Source of the DNA: Saturnia japonica | Taxonomy: Eukaryota; Arthropoda; Insecta; Lepidoptera; Saturniidae | DNA: 64,000 bases | Assembly (NCBI GenBank): GCA_033032175.1 | Contig: CM065318.1 | Span: forward strand, 558,001-622,000 | Reading direction: 5' to 3' | In this document: in pieces, positions 1 through 11,770 of the stretch | How positions within the stretch are numbered: the first letter of the stretch is position 1 | Layout of the letters: each line of letters starts with the position of its first letter | Position numbers and translations under genes: made by a program | Notes under the pieces: model-generated | The model's database searches: none | Told to the model about the DNA's origin: nothing | The model's input: only the letters and a program-made list of their open reading frames with translations

Positions 1-1565
1 TTAAAGTTTATGAAAGTGTACATACAAGTACTCACAATCATTATTCACAGTATTATTTTCAATTAATGCACATTTGAAATATCCATGGTAACCTAACACA
101 ATATCAATCAGTAACAGAATGTCATAAGTGTTGTCCAAAATGTTTTTGTTTCGTGCCTTTTTAGTGAGGTAATAAAATTCAATGTATCATGCATGGCAAT
201 CTTTTAATGTCGCTTTCGCTTTCTCTTTCACTTATTTACTTCGAGAAGACGAATTACTAGTATGCAACGGATATCTGTCATAATAAAATTATTATTCGAT
301 GTTGTCAGCGTGAGAAAAATACCTAGACAATTTCAGTAGTAATTATGTAGAACCATCTCTGAGTATAAAAAAGCGTCCGTCTAAAAGCGTCAAATTAGGG
401 TAGCGCCATGATAGCAAATGCGTAAATTTTAAATATGCGCCAAAAGTTATAATTTTATCATTTTCATCTACTTGGACCACTTTTCACTAAATAAACTTTC
501 CCCATTATTGGTCTATTATTATTTAAGTTTTACAACAGTAAAAACTGTCAATTCACAAAAAAAGTATTATTCCCTCTAGCTACGCTAGCGCCATTTTGGT
601 GAATTTATGAATTGTAATGTTGCTGCTTACAGCTGGACACTTTCAACTTATTTCCCATATAATATGTTACCTCCCCTCTATAGTAGTAATACACAGAAAT
701 AACTTACTGAAAAAATCAGGCACAATAAACACGTGTGAAGTCGCGGGCACAACTAGTCCTCTATGAAATAATAAGGTGGAGGTCAACGTGTCTGACTACA
801 AACCAGCGCTGCCAACAGAAATAGGGTTATACTGTTGCATGTTGTTAAGGTATCTATCTATATCAAGACTGCATCCACGGTATTTAGTATTTACTGACCG
901 GTATGATATAGCGCGACTATCATTACAGTTCAAAGAAGATGTCTATAAGAACATGCTGAAGTTCTAGAATTGTATTAAGACAATCGAGTGCGCTGTAGAC
1001 ATTTCACTGACTGAGTATTACTAGAAGAAAACCATAACGTTTAATTTAAATACCGCATCCAAAACGTAATTGTTTCGTGGCGAAGGGAACCTGTTTCCGA
1101 GAACACAATACAGTGATTGTCGCTTAGGAGGCGCGAGGTTGAGGCGCAGGCGCAGGCGCAGGCGCGTAGCTCCAAAACCGTGGCAAAAGGACGAACGCCA
1201 CATAAACCGGGAACGAATGTGCAACGATACTGTTTTACTGGATGCGACACTTCCAACAGTAGTTTATTTATTTAAATTATACTCATATAATATTAGATCA
1301 GATATGCAATATATATCACCTTTATCAATCCTTAAATTAATTGCAAAAATAATTGTTCATCGAATAACAATTGTTTGACTATGAGATAGAATTCTAAGCA
1401 CCTTGAAGTCCTAGCGTTGGTTTTCACTTTGTATCATATTCAGTATTTATTGATGCTATCTACATCAGCTTGATAGGCAACGCTCAAAGATTTTATGTAT
1501 TGTATCATATTTGGCCAAAGGTTTTGGATCTTACTACTTTTTATATGTGCCAATATCCATAAAAT
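1..1565 (+). repeat. ~1.57-kb direct repeat, copy 1
   Basis: This copy matches 2616-4181 almost base for base, with scattered substitutions and a few small indels. It may begin left of the window. The copies diverge abruptly after 'ccataaaatg'. Inside is a Helitron-like 3' end (hairpin then CTAG at 753-756, followed by T). A GC-rich stretch near 1141-1170 has three gcgcag units here against two in copy 2. The short open frames inside (for example 776-967 and 1021-1256) show no recognisable domain and I do not call them genes. Confidence 0.9.
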
Positions 1566-1745
1566 GTACTAAACAATTATAGGCATTAAAAAGACCTACA
1601 AAAAAAAAATCAGCGAGAGTATACGTTTGTCTTCTAAGGAACACCCACAATAAGCATTGTTTTCTTTAAAATAGCCGGGAACGGGGGAGCAAGATTCGCG
1701 CGGGCGTTCTATAGTTTACGTAAGCGAAGCCACAGGCACAGCTAT
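1566..1745 (+). mobile_element. Helitron-like element (family A), 3' part
   Basis: This matches the 3' half of the full-length family A element at 27674-28189, including the 'aggcattaaaaagacc' block and the GC-rich hairpin. The terminal CTAG has decayed to CTAT. It starts exactly where direct-repeat copy 1 stops matching copy 2, so it marks that junction. Confidence 0.7.
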
Positions 1746-2186
1746 TATTTAAAAAAAACGTACAAGCGTACAAATGAATATATGTACAGGACTCTTCAAG
1801 CAAATTTTCCTTAACTTTGTTATAATTTATTTTTATTATTTACCATATTTCGGTGTTATTCTCAAAACAAACACCGCTGAGGCTACGAGAAAATCGTTAC
1901 AATTGTAACTTTGCAGTTCCCAAAACACTGATGCTTCTTACGCTGGTAGGTAAAACATTTTTTCCAAGTCCTAAATATATGTTAGCCGCTGCTCAGTCAA
2001 TGATTCACACACTAAATGGGTCAATCCATTATCTCGATCCAGATCTGATAAAGGATCGTTATATATTTATTTATTTTTATTTAAGACCGATACGTGTATT
2101 TCGAGCGTTTTTGTCACCGAGCTATGAATATAACCGCGCTCTGTGGATAAGGTTTGGGCGTACTAAAAGTATAACATTTAAAATAC

Positions 2187-2498
2187 ATGACGACACTGAC
2201 ACTTGACACAAATATCAACATTTGTTTTGATGGCGTCTATACGATAAGCAAGTTTATGCAATCGGTTTTTAGAGGCAGGTTCAAGCGTCAAAAACACAGC
2301 GTACGATCTTTTTCACGACCTGCAGCAAAAAGAAATAGCGACAATGACACCTATGCGCATCTCGATGACTCGGTGGCGTACACACGGAGTTACTCGATAG
2401 ATCAGTCTATAGAAGACTGGGTGTCCTGTGTCGAGTGTATCGTATATTTTAATCTTAATAAATATAAAAATTTAAATATAGTCTTTTTTTCAACATAA
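2187..2498 (+). CDS. possible coding exon, unknown protein
   Basis: This is an open frame of 103 codons in the single-copy spacer between the two direct repeats. From Met at 2253 to about 2440 the composition is coding-like: basic and Ser/Arg-rich at first, then acidic with DDSVAYTRSYS and DQSIEDWVSC. After that it turns into AT-rich sequence typical of non-coding DNA. Several GT dinucleotides near 2431-2445 could be a splice donor, so this may be a 5' coding exon on the strand of prickle. I recognise no domain and cannot link it to prickle from sequence alone. A chance open frame is the main alternative. Confidence 0.3.
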   Translation: MTTLTLDTNINICFDGVYTISKFMQSVFRGRFKRQKHSVRSFSRPAAKRNSDNDTYAHLDDSVAYTRSYSIDQSIEDWVSCVECIVYFNLNKYKNLNIVFFST

Positions 2499-2615
2499 AA
2501 ATACTTTCGAATTTCTTAATTTAAAAAAATTATGTGTGCAATGCACACGTGGTAGAAGTGAAATCTTCATATCTATGTTTTTTTTTATTCAGAAAATGAT
2601 CAAATACACACTAAT

Positions 2616-4181
2616 TTAAAGTTTATGAAAGTGTACATACAAGTACTCACAATGATTATTCACAGTATTATTTTCAATTAATGCACATTTGAAATATCCA
2701 TGGTAACCTAACACAATATCAATCAGTAACAGAATGTCATAAGTGTTGTCCAAAATGTTTTTGTTTCGTGCCTTTTTAGTGAGGTAATAAAATTCAATGT
2801 ATCATGCATGGCAATCTTTTTAATGTCGCTTTCGCTTTCTCTTTCACTTATTTACTTCGAGAAGACGAATTACTAGTATGCAACGGATATCTGTAATAAT
2901 AAAATTATTATTCGATGTTGTCATCGTGAGAAAAATACCTAGACAATTTCAGTAGTAATTATGTAGAACCATCTCTGAGTATAAAAAAGCGTCCGTCTAA
3001 AAGCGTCAAATTAGGGTAGCGCCATGATAGCAAATGCGTAAATTTTAAATATGCGCCAAAAGTTATAATTTTATCATTTTCATCTACTTGGACCACTTTT
3101 CACTAAATAAACTTTCCCCATTATTGGTCTATTATTATTTAAGTTTTACAACAGTAAAAACTGTCAAATCACAAAAAAAGTATTATTCCCTCTAGCTACG
3201 CTAGCGCCATTTTGGTGAATTTATGAATTGTAATGTTGCTGCTTACAGCTGGACACTTTCAACTTATTTCCCATATAATATGTTACCTCCCCTCTATAGT
3301 AGTAATACACAGAAATAACTTACTGAAAAAATCAGGCACAATAAACACGTGTGAAGTCGCGGGCACAACTAGTCCTCTATGAAATAATAAGGTGGAGGTC
3401 AACGTGTCTGACTACAAACCAGCGCTGCCAACAGAAATAGGGTTATACTGTTGCATGTTGTTAAGGTATCTATCTATATCAAGACTGCATCCACGGTATT
3501 TAGTATTTACTGACCGGAATGATATAGCGCGACTATCATTACAGTTCAAAGAAGATGTCTATAAGAACATGCTGAAGTTCTAGAATTGTATTAAGACAAT
3601 CGAGCGCGCTGTAGACATTTCACTGACTGAGTATTACTAGAAGAAAACTATAACGTTTAATTTAAATACCGCATCCAAAACGTAATTGTTTCGTGGCGAA
3701 GGGAACCTGTTTCCGAGAACACAATACAGTGATTGTCGCTTAGGAGGCGCGAGGTTGAGGCGCAGGCGCAGGCGCGTAGCTCCAAAACCGTGGCAAAAGG
3801 ACGAACGCCACATAAACCGGGAACGAATGTGCGACGATACTGTTTCACTGGATGCGACACTTCCAACAGTAGTTTATATATTTAAATTATACTCCTATAA
3901 TAAAATATTAGATCAGATATGCAATATATATCACCTTTATCAATCCTTAAATTAATTGCAAAAATAACTGTTCATCGAATAACAATTGTTTGACAAGGAG
4001 ATAAAATTCTAAGCCCCTTGAAGTCCTAGCGTTGGTTTTCACTTTGTATCATATTCAGTATTTATTGATGCTATCTACATCAGCTTGATAGGCAACGCTC
4101 AGAGATTTTATGTATTGTATCATATTTGGCCAAAAGTTTTGGATCGTACTACTTTTTATATGTGCCAACATCCATAAAATG
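2616..4181 (+). repeat. ~1.57-kb direct repeat, copy 2
   Basis: Second copy of the block at 1-1565, same orientation. It differs by scattered substitutions, one extra T in a T-run near 2820, one fewer gcgcag unit near 3755-3775 and a few small indels near the 3' end. The sequence after 4181 is unrelated to that after 1565. Confidence 0.9.
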
Positions 4182-5171
4182 GCTTTACGGTGGCTGTTTA
4201 GCAGCTAATTTCCAAGTTGGAAAGAAGAAAAGCTTGATTCCAATGCATATTATCTTAAAACTAGATACATGTTTCGTCCATTTCTAAATGCAACTACATT
4301 ATTAACGTGTAAAAAATTGATAAACCTGATCCAGTTTGAAATAACATATTACAACTTTTGAAACTATCGCGTTTTCTTATTATATTAAGTGAGTAATTCT
4401 TGTATGTATATATATATATATATATGAAACTTTGCACTTAGATAATGTTTTATATTCCAAGTTTACCTAGATGGGTGTTTTTTTTTTTAATTTATTTATA
4501 AGATTTCCATTTATTGTGCGTCTAGAACGGATCTTACTTCTTAAATAACTGGACGTTTCGGCCTGATTATACAGGCTGTGATTACGAGCAGACTATAAGG
4601 GTAGTCACTAGAAACAACCCTAGCTAACGAAAAGACCGCAACACTTCAGTCGGCTTGCCACGGTCTGCCTAACCAGGTCGAAACATAGAGTTTTTTAAAA
4701 AACATGTATGCAGTTCACACGTAGTAGAAGTTGAAACCTTCAGAAAACATAAAAATATATTATTTAAATTCTGTTTTTAAAAATCCTGAATTAACGAAAT
4801 TCGTACTATCGACCACTAATACTGTACACACAACAGTGCGCATGGTAGTAGAAGTATGGTCGTCGCACCGCTAAGCCAATTCGACGACGATCATATTCAT
4901 GAAAAGCAAAATTTGAATTAAATAGAAATAAAGGTATATCTATCTCATTTTCTCATAGGCTATAAATCTTATAGATGTGTGTTTGCTTTTGTTTTAGGGT
5001 TAGTTTTTCGTCTTATCAAGTTTCAAATTGACAAAGATGCTAAAGAAGTTTTCACTTCAAAGGAAAGACGCGTTGTATACGTCCATTACATTAATATTAT
5101 TAGTACGACCAAATAGGGTGACTCTTCCACTGAGTAGACATCCGTGGACGTAGGTTGGAGGCGCCACTTAC
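4182..5171. other. non-coding stretch with a TA microsatellite
   Basis: I see no gene. A (TA)n run lies at about 4408-4424. Segments near 4690-4740 and 4820-4880 share a 'gtagtagaag' motif with 2535-2570 and look like old repeat fragments. Confidence 0.6.
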
Positions 5172-5228
5172 CCTGTTATCTGCGAGCGCAGTGCACTGCG
5201 CAGCCGATGCCGATGCCGCGGTGGTCAT
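5172..5228 (-). CDS. possible first coding exon with strong splice donor
   Basis: On the minus strand an ATG at 5228 opens 19 codons, MTTAASASAAQCTALADNR. The frame ends exactly at AGG followed by a consensus donor GTAAGT (5171-5166). The exon sits in a small GC-rich island in AT-rich DNA, as insect start exons often do. The next exon would lie to the left, and I found none before the window edge. Ala/Ser-rich start peptides carry no domain information, so the protein is unknown. A chance ATG next to a chance donor is the alternative. Confidence 0.33.
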
Positions 5229-7114
5229 GGTTCCGGACGAGGGTCAACACGTTTAATTTCACGATAAACTAAAACGATATAACGATAAAACGGCGTTCCG
5301 ATCGTCCGCGGCATCAACTTATTAAAAGATTCATAGAGATTTATCTACGTCTAAACATTTTTTTTAATTGATATTATAGACAAAATAAGGCTTTAGAAGA
5401 ACTTCGGGTGGCGTTTGGTCCACACAAGCGTAATTTCTCATTTATCCCAGGATAATGGAACTAGATCAAATATTTTGATAGCATACAATCTATAGTCCAG
5501 CACTGCCATGTTCCTATGTTTTGATTTTCGCCATAAACTCTAATAAATACATAATAAGAACTAGGAGCCTTCTAAAATTGTCCAATTATCTCGCCATTAT
5601 CAGACATCATTGACACAAAGTGAGCGAAAGTAAAAAAATAAAAAGCATATAGGCGTAGCCAAAATCCTTCTTATAAAAAATCGGTTCACCTCTGTAGGAG
5701 GAAACAGAGGGAATACAAAATTATGATTTCGTCTATTTTACATAGGATCATACATACAATCAATCCGAGCCGCAGTTGTCTCTCTCGTGCTTTACAAAGT
5801 TTAGGTAAAGTGTGAAAGCAATAGATATCTGTAAAAGTGTACTTTTTAAATTTCTTTCAATCCGCGTTTCCTCTTAATTCAAAATGGTAGGTATACCAGT
5901 TATTATAAAGTGGAGTTTTATTTAAAAATTTAAAAATGTTTTTACGTAATATTTATTACGAGCTGACCCATGCGAATGTTTCGCACATTCTGAGAGCTGT
6001 CATGTTAGTTGAATATTTTTTAATCATCTCCTAAGTATTTTTTAACGCTTTGAGAATTAATTTAGAGAGATAGAAATGCAATTCAATAGTTAACGTTTTT
6101 GTATTTGTTTCGACAATTTGCAGGGATTACGAGCTTTAAAATCATGTTTAAACCATTAATTTTGATGAAGTATTAAATAAGATATTGTAGCGATTCTAGC
6201 CGATGATAAATAAAATATAATAAATCAATAAACAATATAGTTATGATTATCCATTGTGAAGCAACAATATGTAATCTTTTGTGTATTTTCAAACAATGAT
6301 AATACAATATTTAATATTCTAGTACACTTTCATCTCCCATTGTTGAATCGTTATAAATAAAAACGCATGTTAGTTCTGTCTGCATATCTATTGCTCTTAA
6401 TTTAATTTAATGGAAGTCAGGGAATTTATAGAGATGTTTTCATTTATCAATAACATCAAACGTTCTAATTTTATGTAGTAACAATTTTAAAAATAAACAA
6501 AATATACTAATATTTTTACTAAACCAATGATAAAGGTTTTTAACTATTTTTTGTAATCTTTATAGATTTATTATTGGCAACAATCGCACTTGATTTTAAG
6601 TGATGATGTTTCTGAAGATCGTAAAAGTTTTACCCTAGAAGCTTTTGATAACTTGAAATTATTTATATGCCCATTATCATTTTTTATGTTTAAATATTAT
6701 CTATAAACGTTAAATTGCTCAAAGTACCTTCAAATTTTTTTTTTTTTTAATCGATGTATTATGTTCACTTGTAACTAACAAACGATGTAAGTAATCAGAT
6801 CTTAGAAATCAATTTTAACTTACATCTGATTGTGATGATGGAGCCAGGAGGTAGATAGTAGAACTCTTCAATGGCCACTAGCAAACTACTAGTTTAGGCT
6901 CATATGATTTGTTTTGACGAGTCCAATAGTTTGGTCTTGATAACGAGGGTCCACAGCGGTCCATAGAGGGTCATCAGTCGGATTGCCTCAAGTTGAAAAA
7001 ATCTCCAAAAAAATTTTGGGTACTGAAGCAGTAACCATAAACTTCAAACACGAGTTAGTTGGTCGAATAAATTTAAATCGAGTTAAACCGTTAAACACAG
7101 CAAGTATATTATAA
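5229..7114. other. AT-rich intergenic sequence
   Basis: I see no open coding exon, RNA gene or clear element in this stretch, apart from poly-T runs. Confidence 0.55.
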
Positions 7115-7684
7115 GAGTATACATATATACCATCACTCCTGCATCCCCGAAGGGTTAGGCAGAGTTATACTAATGTACACCCACCCTAGCCGAACCAGAG
7201 GAGACGGGTCGGGGGGCCCGTCTCTTCATTGCACAGGTTCGGCGGACGGAGGAGACGGCTAGGGTGTACTGAGCTGTCTCCTACTTAGGCCGGGGCCCAG
7301 TTTAGCTGGGTCGGCCGCCGGGGCGACGCGGCTGTATGCCACCGCAGTTCCCGTGTCGCCCCTGTATGGCGGCGGATGGTACACCGTGGAGTTTTAGTGA
7401 GTAGGAGTCTCACGTAACCACTCGTCCCCCCGGGCGGGTGTGTACCTATGATGGGTTTCTCCACGTATAAAAAAAAAAAAAAATTTACATCCACAGTTCG
7501 CCGGGTATGTTTTTAGGTCCTATGTAATAGGGGGTGAGCCTATTACCATTAGTCGCGCTCAAAGCCAAACTCCAAGCTGCTGTTGAGAATTTCTAAAACC
7601 CAATAACACTTTGATCCATCTGGGAATTGAACCCAGAACCTCGAGCACAGCAGTCGTGCTTAAGACCACTATACTAATGAGGAA
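7115..7684 (-). mobile_element. tRNA-derived SINE interrupted by a LINE tail
   Basis: On the minus strand the right end (about 7620-7684) is a tRNA-like head with a B-box-like GGTTCAATTCCCA. The body at 7495-7600 and the tail at 7115-7184 match, in reverse, the uninterrupted plus-strand copy at 32105-32345. The two halves are separated by the insertion at 7185-7485. Confidence 0.7.
7185..7485 (+). mobile_element. 5'-truncated non-LTR retrotransposon tail
   Basis: A GC-rich ~285-bp sequence ends in a run of about 15 A (7469-7483). It is flanked by a near-perfect 9-bp target duplication, TACACCCAC (7176-7184) and TACATCCAC (7486-7494). This is the usual outcome of target-primed insertion of a truncated LINE. 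No reverse transcriptase domain remains, so the clade is not assigned. The minus-strand frame at 7285-7494 lies inside it and is not a gene. Confidence 0.7.
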
Positions 7685-7859
7685 ATTGAGTAAGGGTAAA
7701 AATCACAGTAAAATCAAAGTCGGTTTAGTACTTACCACAATATGCCTTGTAAAATCATGAAAAGATTATGCTATAGTTTCATGACGCTGTCCAGTCTATA
7801 CATCTTTAAGTAGTAATTATTTCTGCAAAACAAATCTGCATAGAGCAAGTGATCCTGTG

Positions 7860-7975
7860 AATCATAGGTGAGTTCCTGACCGGAGCTCGCGCCTGCGCAG
7901 TACGCAGTCCGGTCACGCGCCGAGGGGTAGTGGGGAGGGGGCGTGCCAGCTCTCCAGCCGCGCGCTGCCGTCAAT
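7860..7975. other. GC-rich island, possible promoter region
   Basis: About 115 bp of GC-rich sequence in an otherwise AT-rich region, with a CGCCTGCGCAGTACGCA motif resembling an NRF1 (ewg) half-site pair. No splice site or convincing coding frame is attached. It could be a promoter or a decayed transposon. Confidence 0.2.
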
Positions 7976-8984
7976 GGACATTTGCATGGGTTTCCGTTAA
8001 ACCAAGGAAACGTACAAATTGACACACAGATCTCTACGATTTAGATGTGACAATGTACAGATATATTCCATTTGGTTTTTTAACAGCTTTTGTATGTCAA
8101 AACCTATTGTACCTATATTGGCCCTGAAATTTTACAAAGAAAAACACCATTTATTTAATATCAATATTTTTTTAAACGTATCTTGGGAATTAGAAGGAGC
8201 TTGTATCTGATAGCAAGCCTAATGCAAACTAATAACATCGGCGACTACGTGGAATCTACAATCCATGGTCAGTTGCCGCCGTCATGTCTGCCTGCTCAAA
8301 TGTCTCATCACGCTATGTTTGAAAGAATCTATGTTGTAGGAAATTATAACAACAGAAATTAAGCGTTGCAAGTGGGTCAAATAAGTCTCTGTCTCAGCAT
8401 TTGCTATAAAAGACTCGCATTCAAAGGTTTTTTACAGAAGAATACCAGAGTAAAGGTGTTTACAGGGAAATCAATATCTGGAAGACCTGGAAAAATTGAA
8501 ATTGCAAATATAAAATTTATCAGGCTAACATAACAACTTGGAGTTTATTTCGGTGGTAGTTCGATCCTCGAGGAATTATTATAGCACAAGGCCTCAACAC
8601 TTTTTCTAGGTTGGATTAACTATTAATCAGTGACTAAAGATTCATCGGCTCTCCAGTAAGAAGTTACACGTCAAAGAATTTGGTATATTTAACGTGCAAA
8701 ACTTTAAGCTCCCTGGTATTTTTAAATGGATGAAATAATGCTTTCATTCTACCTCTCTGATTCTGCGCTTAGAAATCTAGCTTTTATTCCGTTCCATATT
8801 ATATTCATTTATTAAAGATATCATATAAACCAGTTCCATCCAGTAATGTGATTATCTTCGTTATCATAATTTGATGTACATCCGACACAGTCCAAATGTG
8901 ACTCATCCTTCACTGATCTGACGTAGTACTTGGACATGTCGAGACTGGTCTAAGGAGCTTCTGATGCAATAACTGGGTGACAAC

Positions 8985-9285
8985 TTACGTAGCGTATAGC
9001 CACAATCTCACCTGATGATAAATGATAATGTGGCCATAGATTAGCGCTAAGCCCAGTGGAGGACTGGCTCTCAAGTGCAGCTGCCGGAACGCACCCATTG
9101 ATGCTTGCCGACAGATTTTCAATTTTAGGGTGGTAGCTAGCCAGACGGGCATTAGAAAAATCCCTATCACCTTTTTATAGTTTCATCACGATGTTGTCCT
9201 TCACCGAAAACTCAGGTTCGTTGCTGGGATTTGAACCCAGCTCGATCGATGCAATATCCGTATACGGGCTATCATAAACCCATCA
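8985..9285 (-). mobile_element. tRNA-derived SINE (family 2)
   Basis: On the minus strand it has a tRNA-like head with a B-box-like GGGTTCAAATCCC near 9225-9240. The body is shared with plus-strand copies at 33350-33520 and 52835-53095 and a minus-strand copy at 45880-46080. Confidence 0.7.
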
Positions 9286-9444
9286 TTTTTGTCAAGTTAA
9301 ATGTAGTTTGAAGTTCTTATTGGTCATTGGCAGCGCTCTGAGGAACTTTATTTTGAATCCTATGAGACGCTTTTGCAAGAAAATATTTGCAAAATGGACG
9401 AGCATTTTCGAATCCGTTCGTCTTATCGAGAAAGTCTATCGTAA

Positions 9445-9800
9445 AACATAAAAACAAAAAAATCTTTATTCAATTTAGGCCCCAAGAAGGCACCTATGAA
9501 CGTCAAAACACTACTGCCGGGTCGGAAAATACCCCGGACATCGAGAAGAACCGGTAAGAAACTCAAACGGGTTTAACTTTTTTTTCCAACTATATAAAAC
9601 AATAATAATAATTTAGTGGATGCACAGAGAGGGAGTCATTTCCAGACATCACTATCATTCACATAATGATCCACCCTATAATAACCCTTTGACAGTAAAA
9701 CCCGCTTGACATGGTCTTTGAACCTGTTGTCCGGTAAATCAGTAATATGCTTCGGGATCTTATTATAGAACCTGACACTATTACCTAAAAAACTTTTATT
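9445..9800 (-). mobile_element. LINE 3' end (family shared with 54.6-55.3 kb)
   Basis: In reverse this ends with GAATAAAGA followed by an A-rich tail, a non-LTR 3' terminus. The body ('ggcacctatgaacgt', 'cgagaagaaccgg', 'tgcttcgggatcttatta') recurs twice at 54595-55290. Confidence 0.65.
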
Positions 9801-10286
9801 GGACCTACTTAGTTTACTAATTTACATAAGACACATTTACTTAAGCTTTGTCAAACTTTATCTTGAAGTTTTTCATTTTAACTTTCCTTATCAACCTATA
9901 TAATCTTTGTAGTATATTGAACAATTGTGTTGTTTATGTTTTAGTTTTTTTCCTTACCATTCTTATCACCGGCTGTATTAAAATGAAGGTAGCAAACAGA
10001 TCGATAAGGCTACCCCACGTGCCACGTGCTGCTTAGTAATCTAAAGATTAAACCAATATTAGTTTCCCGTGTCAAAACAGAACCGACTGTTCGTTTTTTA
10101 TTTGTATAGAAATTAAAGGTACCCTTAGAGCAGGTGTATCTGTTTTTTATAATCATTCTATTTATCAAATTTAATTAAACCTTAGTATTTTTTTAAGTAG
10201 TACGTTAAATTGACGTATCATTCCAAAAACAATGGCGGCTACTGAGATATCAACAATCCATCGTCAATCACCGCTGTAAATAGATA

Positions 10287-10702
10287 ATAGAAATAGAAGG
10301 AAGAACACAGCGTAGAGCCACAAAAATAGTTGCAGGTTTATAAAATTATCCCTATGAAGATCGCTTAAAGATCCTTGGTCTTACAACATCAGAAAAGCGC
10401 AGAAAGCGAGGAGATCTAATCGAAACATATAAAATACTTAATGGCTATTATAATCCAGCAGATCTGCCTAACATTTTCAGCAAAAGAGAAAATGCGCAAC
10501 TTAGAGGAGACAATTTAAAACTTTCAAGATTATTAACTAGCAGCAAGCCACGTCAGCATTTTTATCCAACCCAGCCGCAGCATATTATAAGTGCGCCCTC
10601 TTTGTGCTCTTTTAAAAATTAACTAGATAAACATTTGGCTAATTAATCAACAGTACAACATAGAATACACTCATCAGCCTAAGGCTGTTAGTGTTTATCT
10701 AA
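10287..10702 (+). pseudogene. decayed LINE ORF2 C-terminus and 3' tail
   Basis: One frame reads as the C-terminal region downstream of reverse transcriptase in Jockey/CR1-like LINEs. Recognisable pieces are TQRRATKIVAGL, YEDRLKILGLTT, KRGDLIETYKILNG and a final ISAPSLCSF. It is broken by an in-frame stop right after VAGL and appears to have lost the segment just before ISAPS, then stops at 10620-10622. The tail carries the 'catcagcctaaggctg' near-palindrome seen at the 3' ends of such elements. It is dead as a gene. Confidence 0.75.
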
Positions 10703-10705
10703 TAA

Positions 10706-11055
10706 CTAGCGATCGCCGTAAGGTCGAAATTTGACCAGCAATTTTTTAATCATAGACTATTTTCTGTTTGACATTTGCAGAATGAACCTAAACAATGAAT
10801 ATTATATCACTTGCTGTTACTTCTCATCGAGTGACAATGTCAATATTTTGGAGGGTGTAAGTTCAACGGCACTGGTCGTGTTAAGATTCGCAGTATTAAT
10901 TTATTTAATTTAATATATTAGTAACAGATATTATAGATAAATTTTAGCTTTCTGCACTCCTTCTCCATATAAACTTTAACCATGCCAAATCTCAGAGTCT
11001 TCCGTGCACGCAATACGCTTTAAATAGGTACCGAAAGCTTTTGCTTCACTAATAT
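10706..11055 (-). mobile_element. Helitron-like element (family B)
   Basis: Reading the minus strand, the 3' end is a GGTCAAATTTCGACC hairpin followed by CTAG (10709-10706). The 5' end near 11055 has decayed. Other copies are at 22832-23166, 29893-30243 and 58369-58724, all in the same orientation. Confidence 0.65.
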
Positions 11056-11512
11056 ATAAATAATATGCATCGGGTGATCACAAAACTTGATGGGCATATT
11101 ATGAGCGGATCACTAAGACAGGTTTTTCACCATATGTATGGTGGTCACGATACAGCCTAGTAGATGCTCCGCTATCACCATTTCCTCACTCGTTACTCAG
11201 TAGGACGCACCACCTACAGAACAAGTTGGCTTGGATGTTTCAATTCTTAAGATGTCATTTGACTTAAATATATCTGCAGCTCCAAAACACACTCAGAAGT
11301 GCTTACCCGACAAATTTTCAACGTAAAAGCGAAAAAATTTGCCGTGCTAAAAAAAAGTAAAGTACCTGCAATATTTTTATATTTTCAAGAAGTACAAGAT
11401 TAAAGTCAGACACACAAACCAGATATTTTTCTTGTTAAAATTATGCTGTTTAAAAATGACTAGCAACCGCCCGCGATTTTCTACGCGATAACAACAATCA
11501 TCTTATATAAAG

Positions 11513-11770
11513 AAAATAAAGAAAGAAAGAAAGCATTTATTCTTAAGACCAAAACATGCTATTACGTAATGTACATAAAAAGAAATAATACAAATTGTCC
11601 AGCTACGTGTCCTGCTATTAAAAGAGGGCATCGGGTTCAGTATATGCTGAAGTGCCACGGGACACTTACAGCTGATTTTCAGCTGGAACCCCAAAGCAAG
11701 TCACGGTGCAATCAAAATCTGAAAACACACAATAGCAATAATAATTCACTACTCATGGAATATATTTAAA
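11513..11770 (-). mobile_element. LINE 3' tail
   Basis: The minus strand ends in AATAAATGCTTTCTTTC followed by a CTTT-rich tail, typical of a non-LTR retrotransposon 3' terminus. The open frames of 63-67 codons here on both strands have no known domain. Confidence 0.45.

Noticed and set aside
1021..1378. Arg- and Cys/Ala-rich frames at 1021-1378 and in copy 2 at 3657-3955
   Set aside because: They come from translating a gcgcag microsatellite and shift in length with its copy number.
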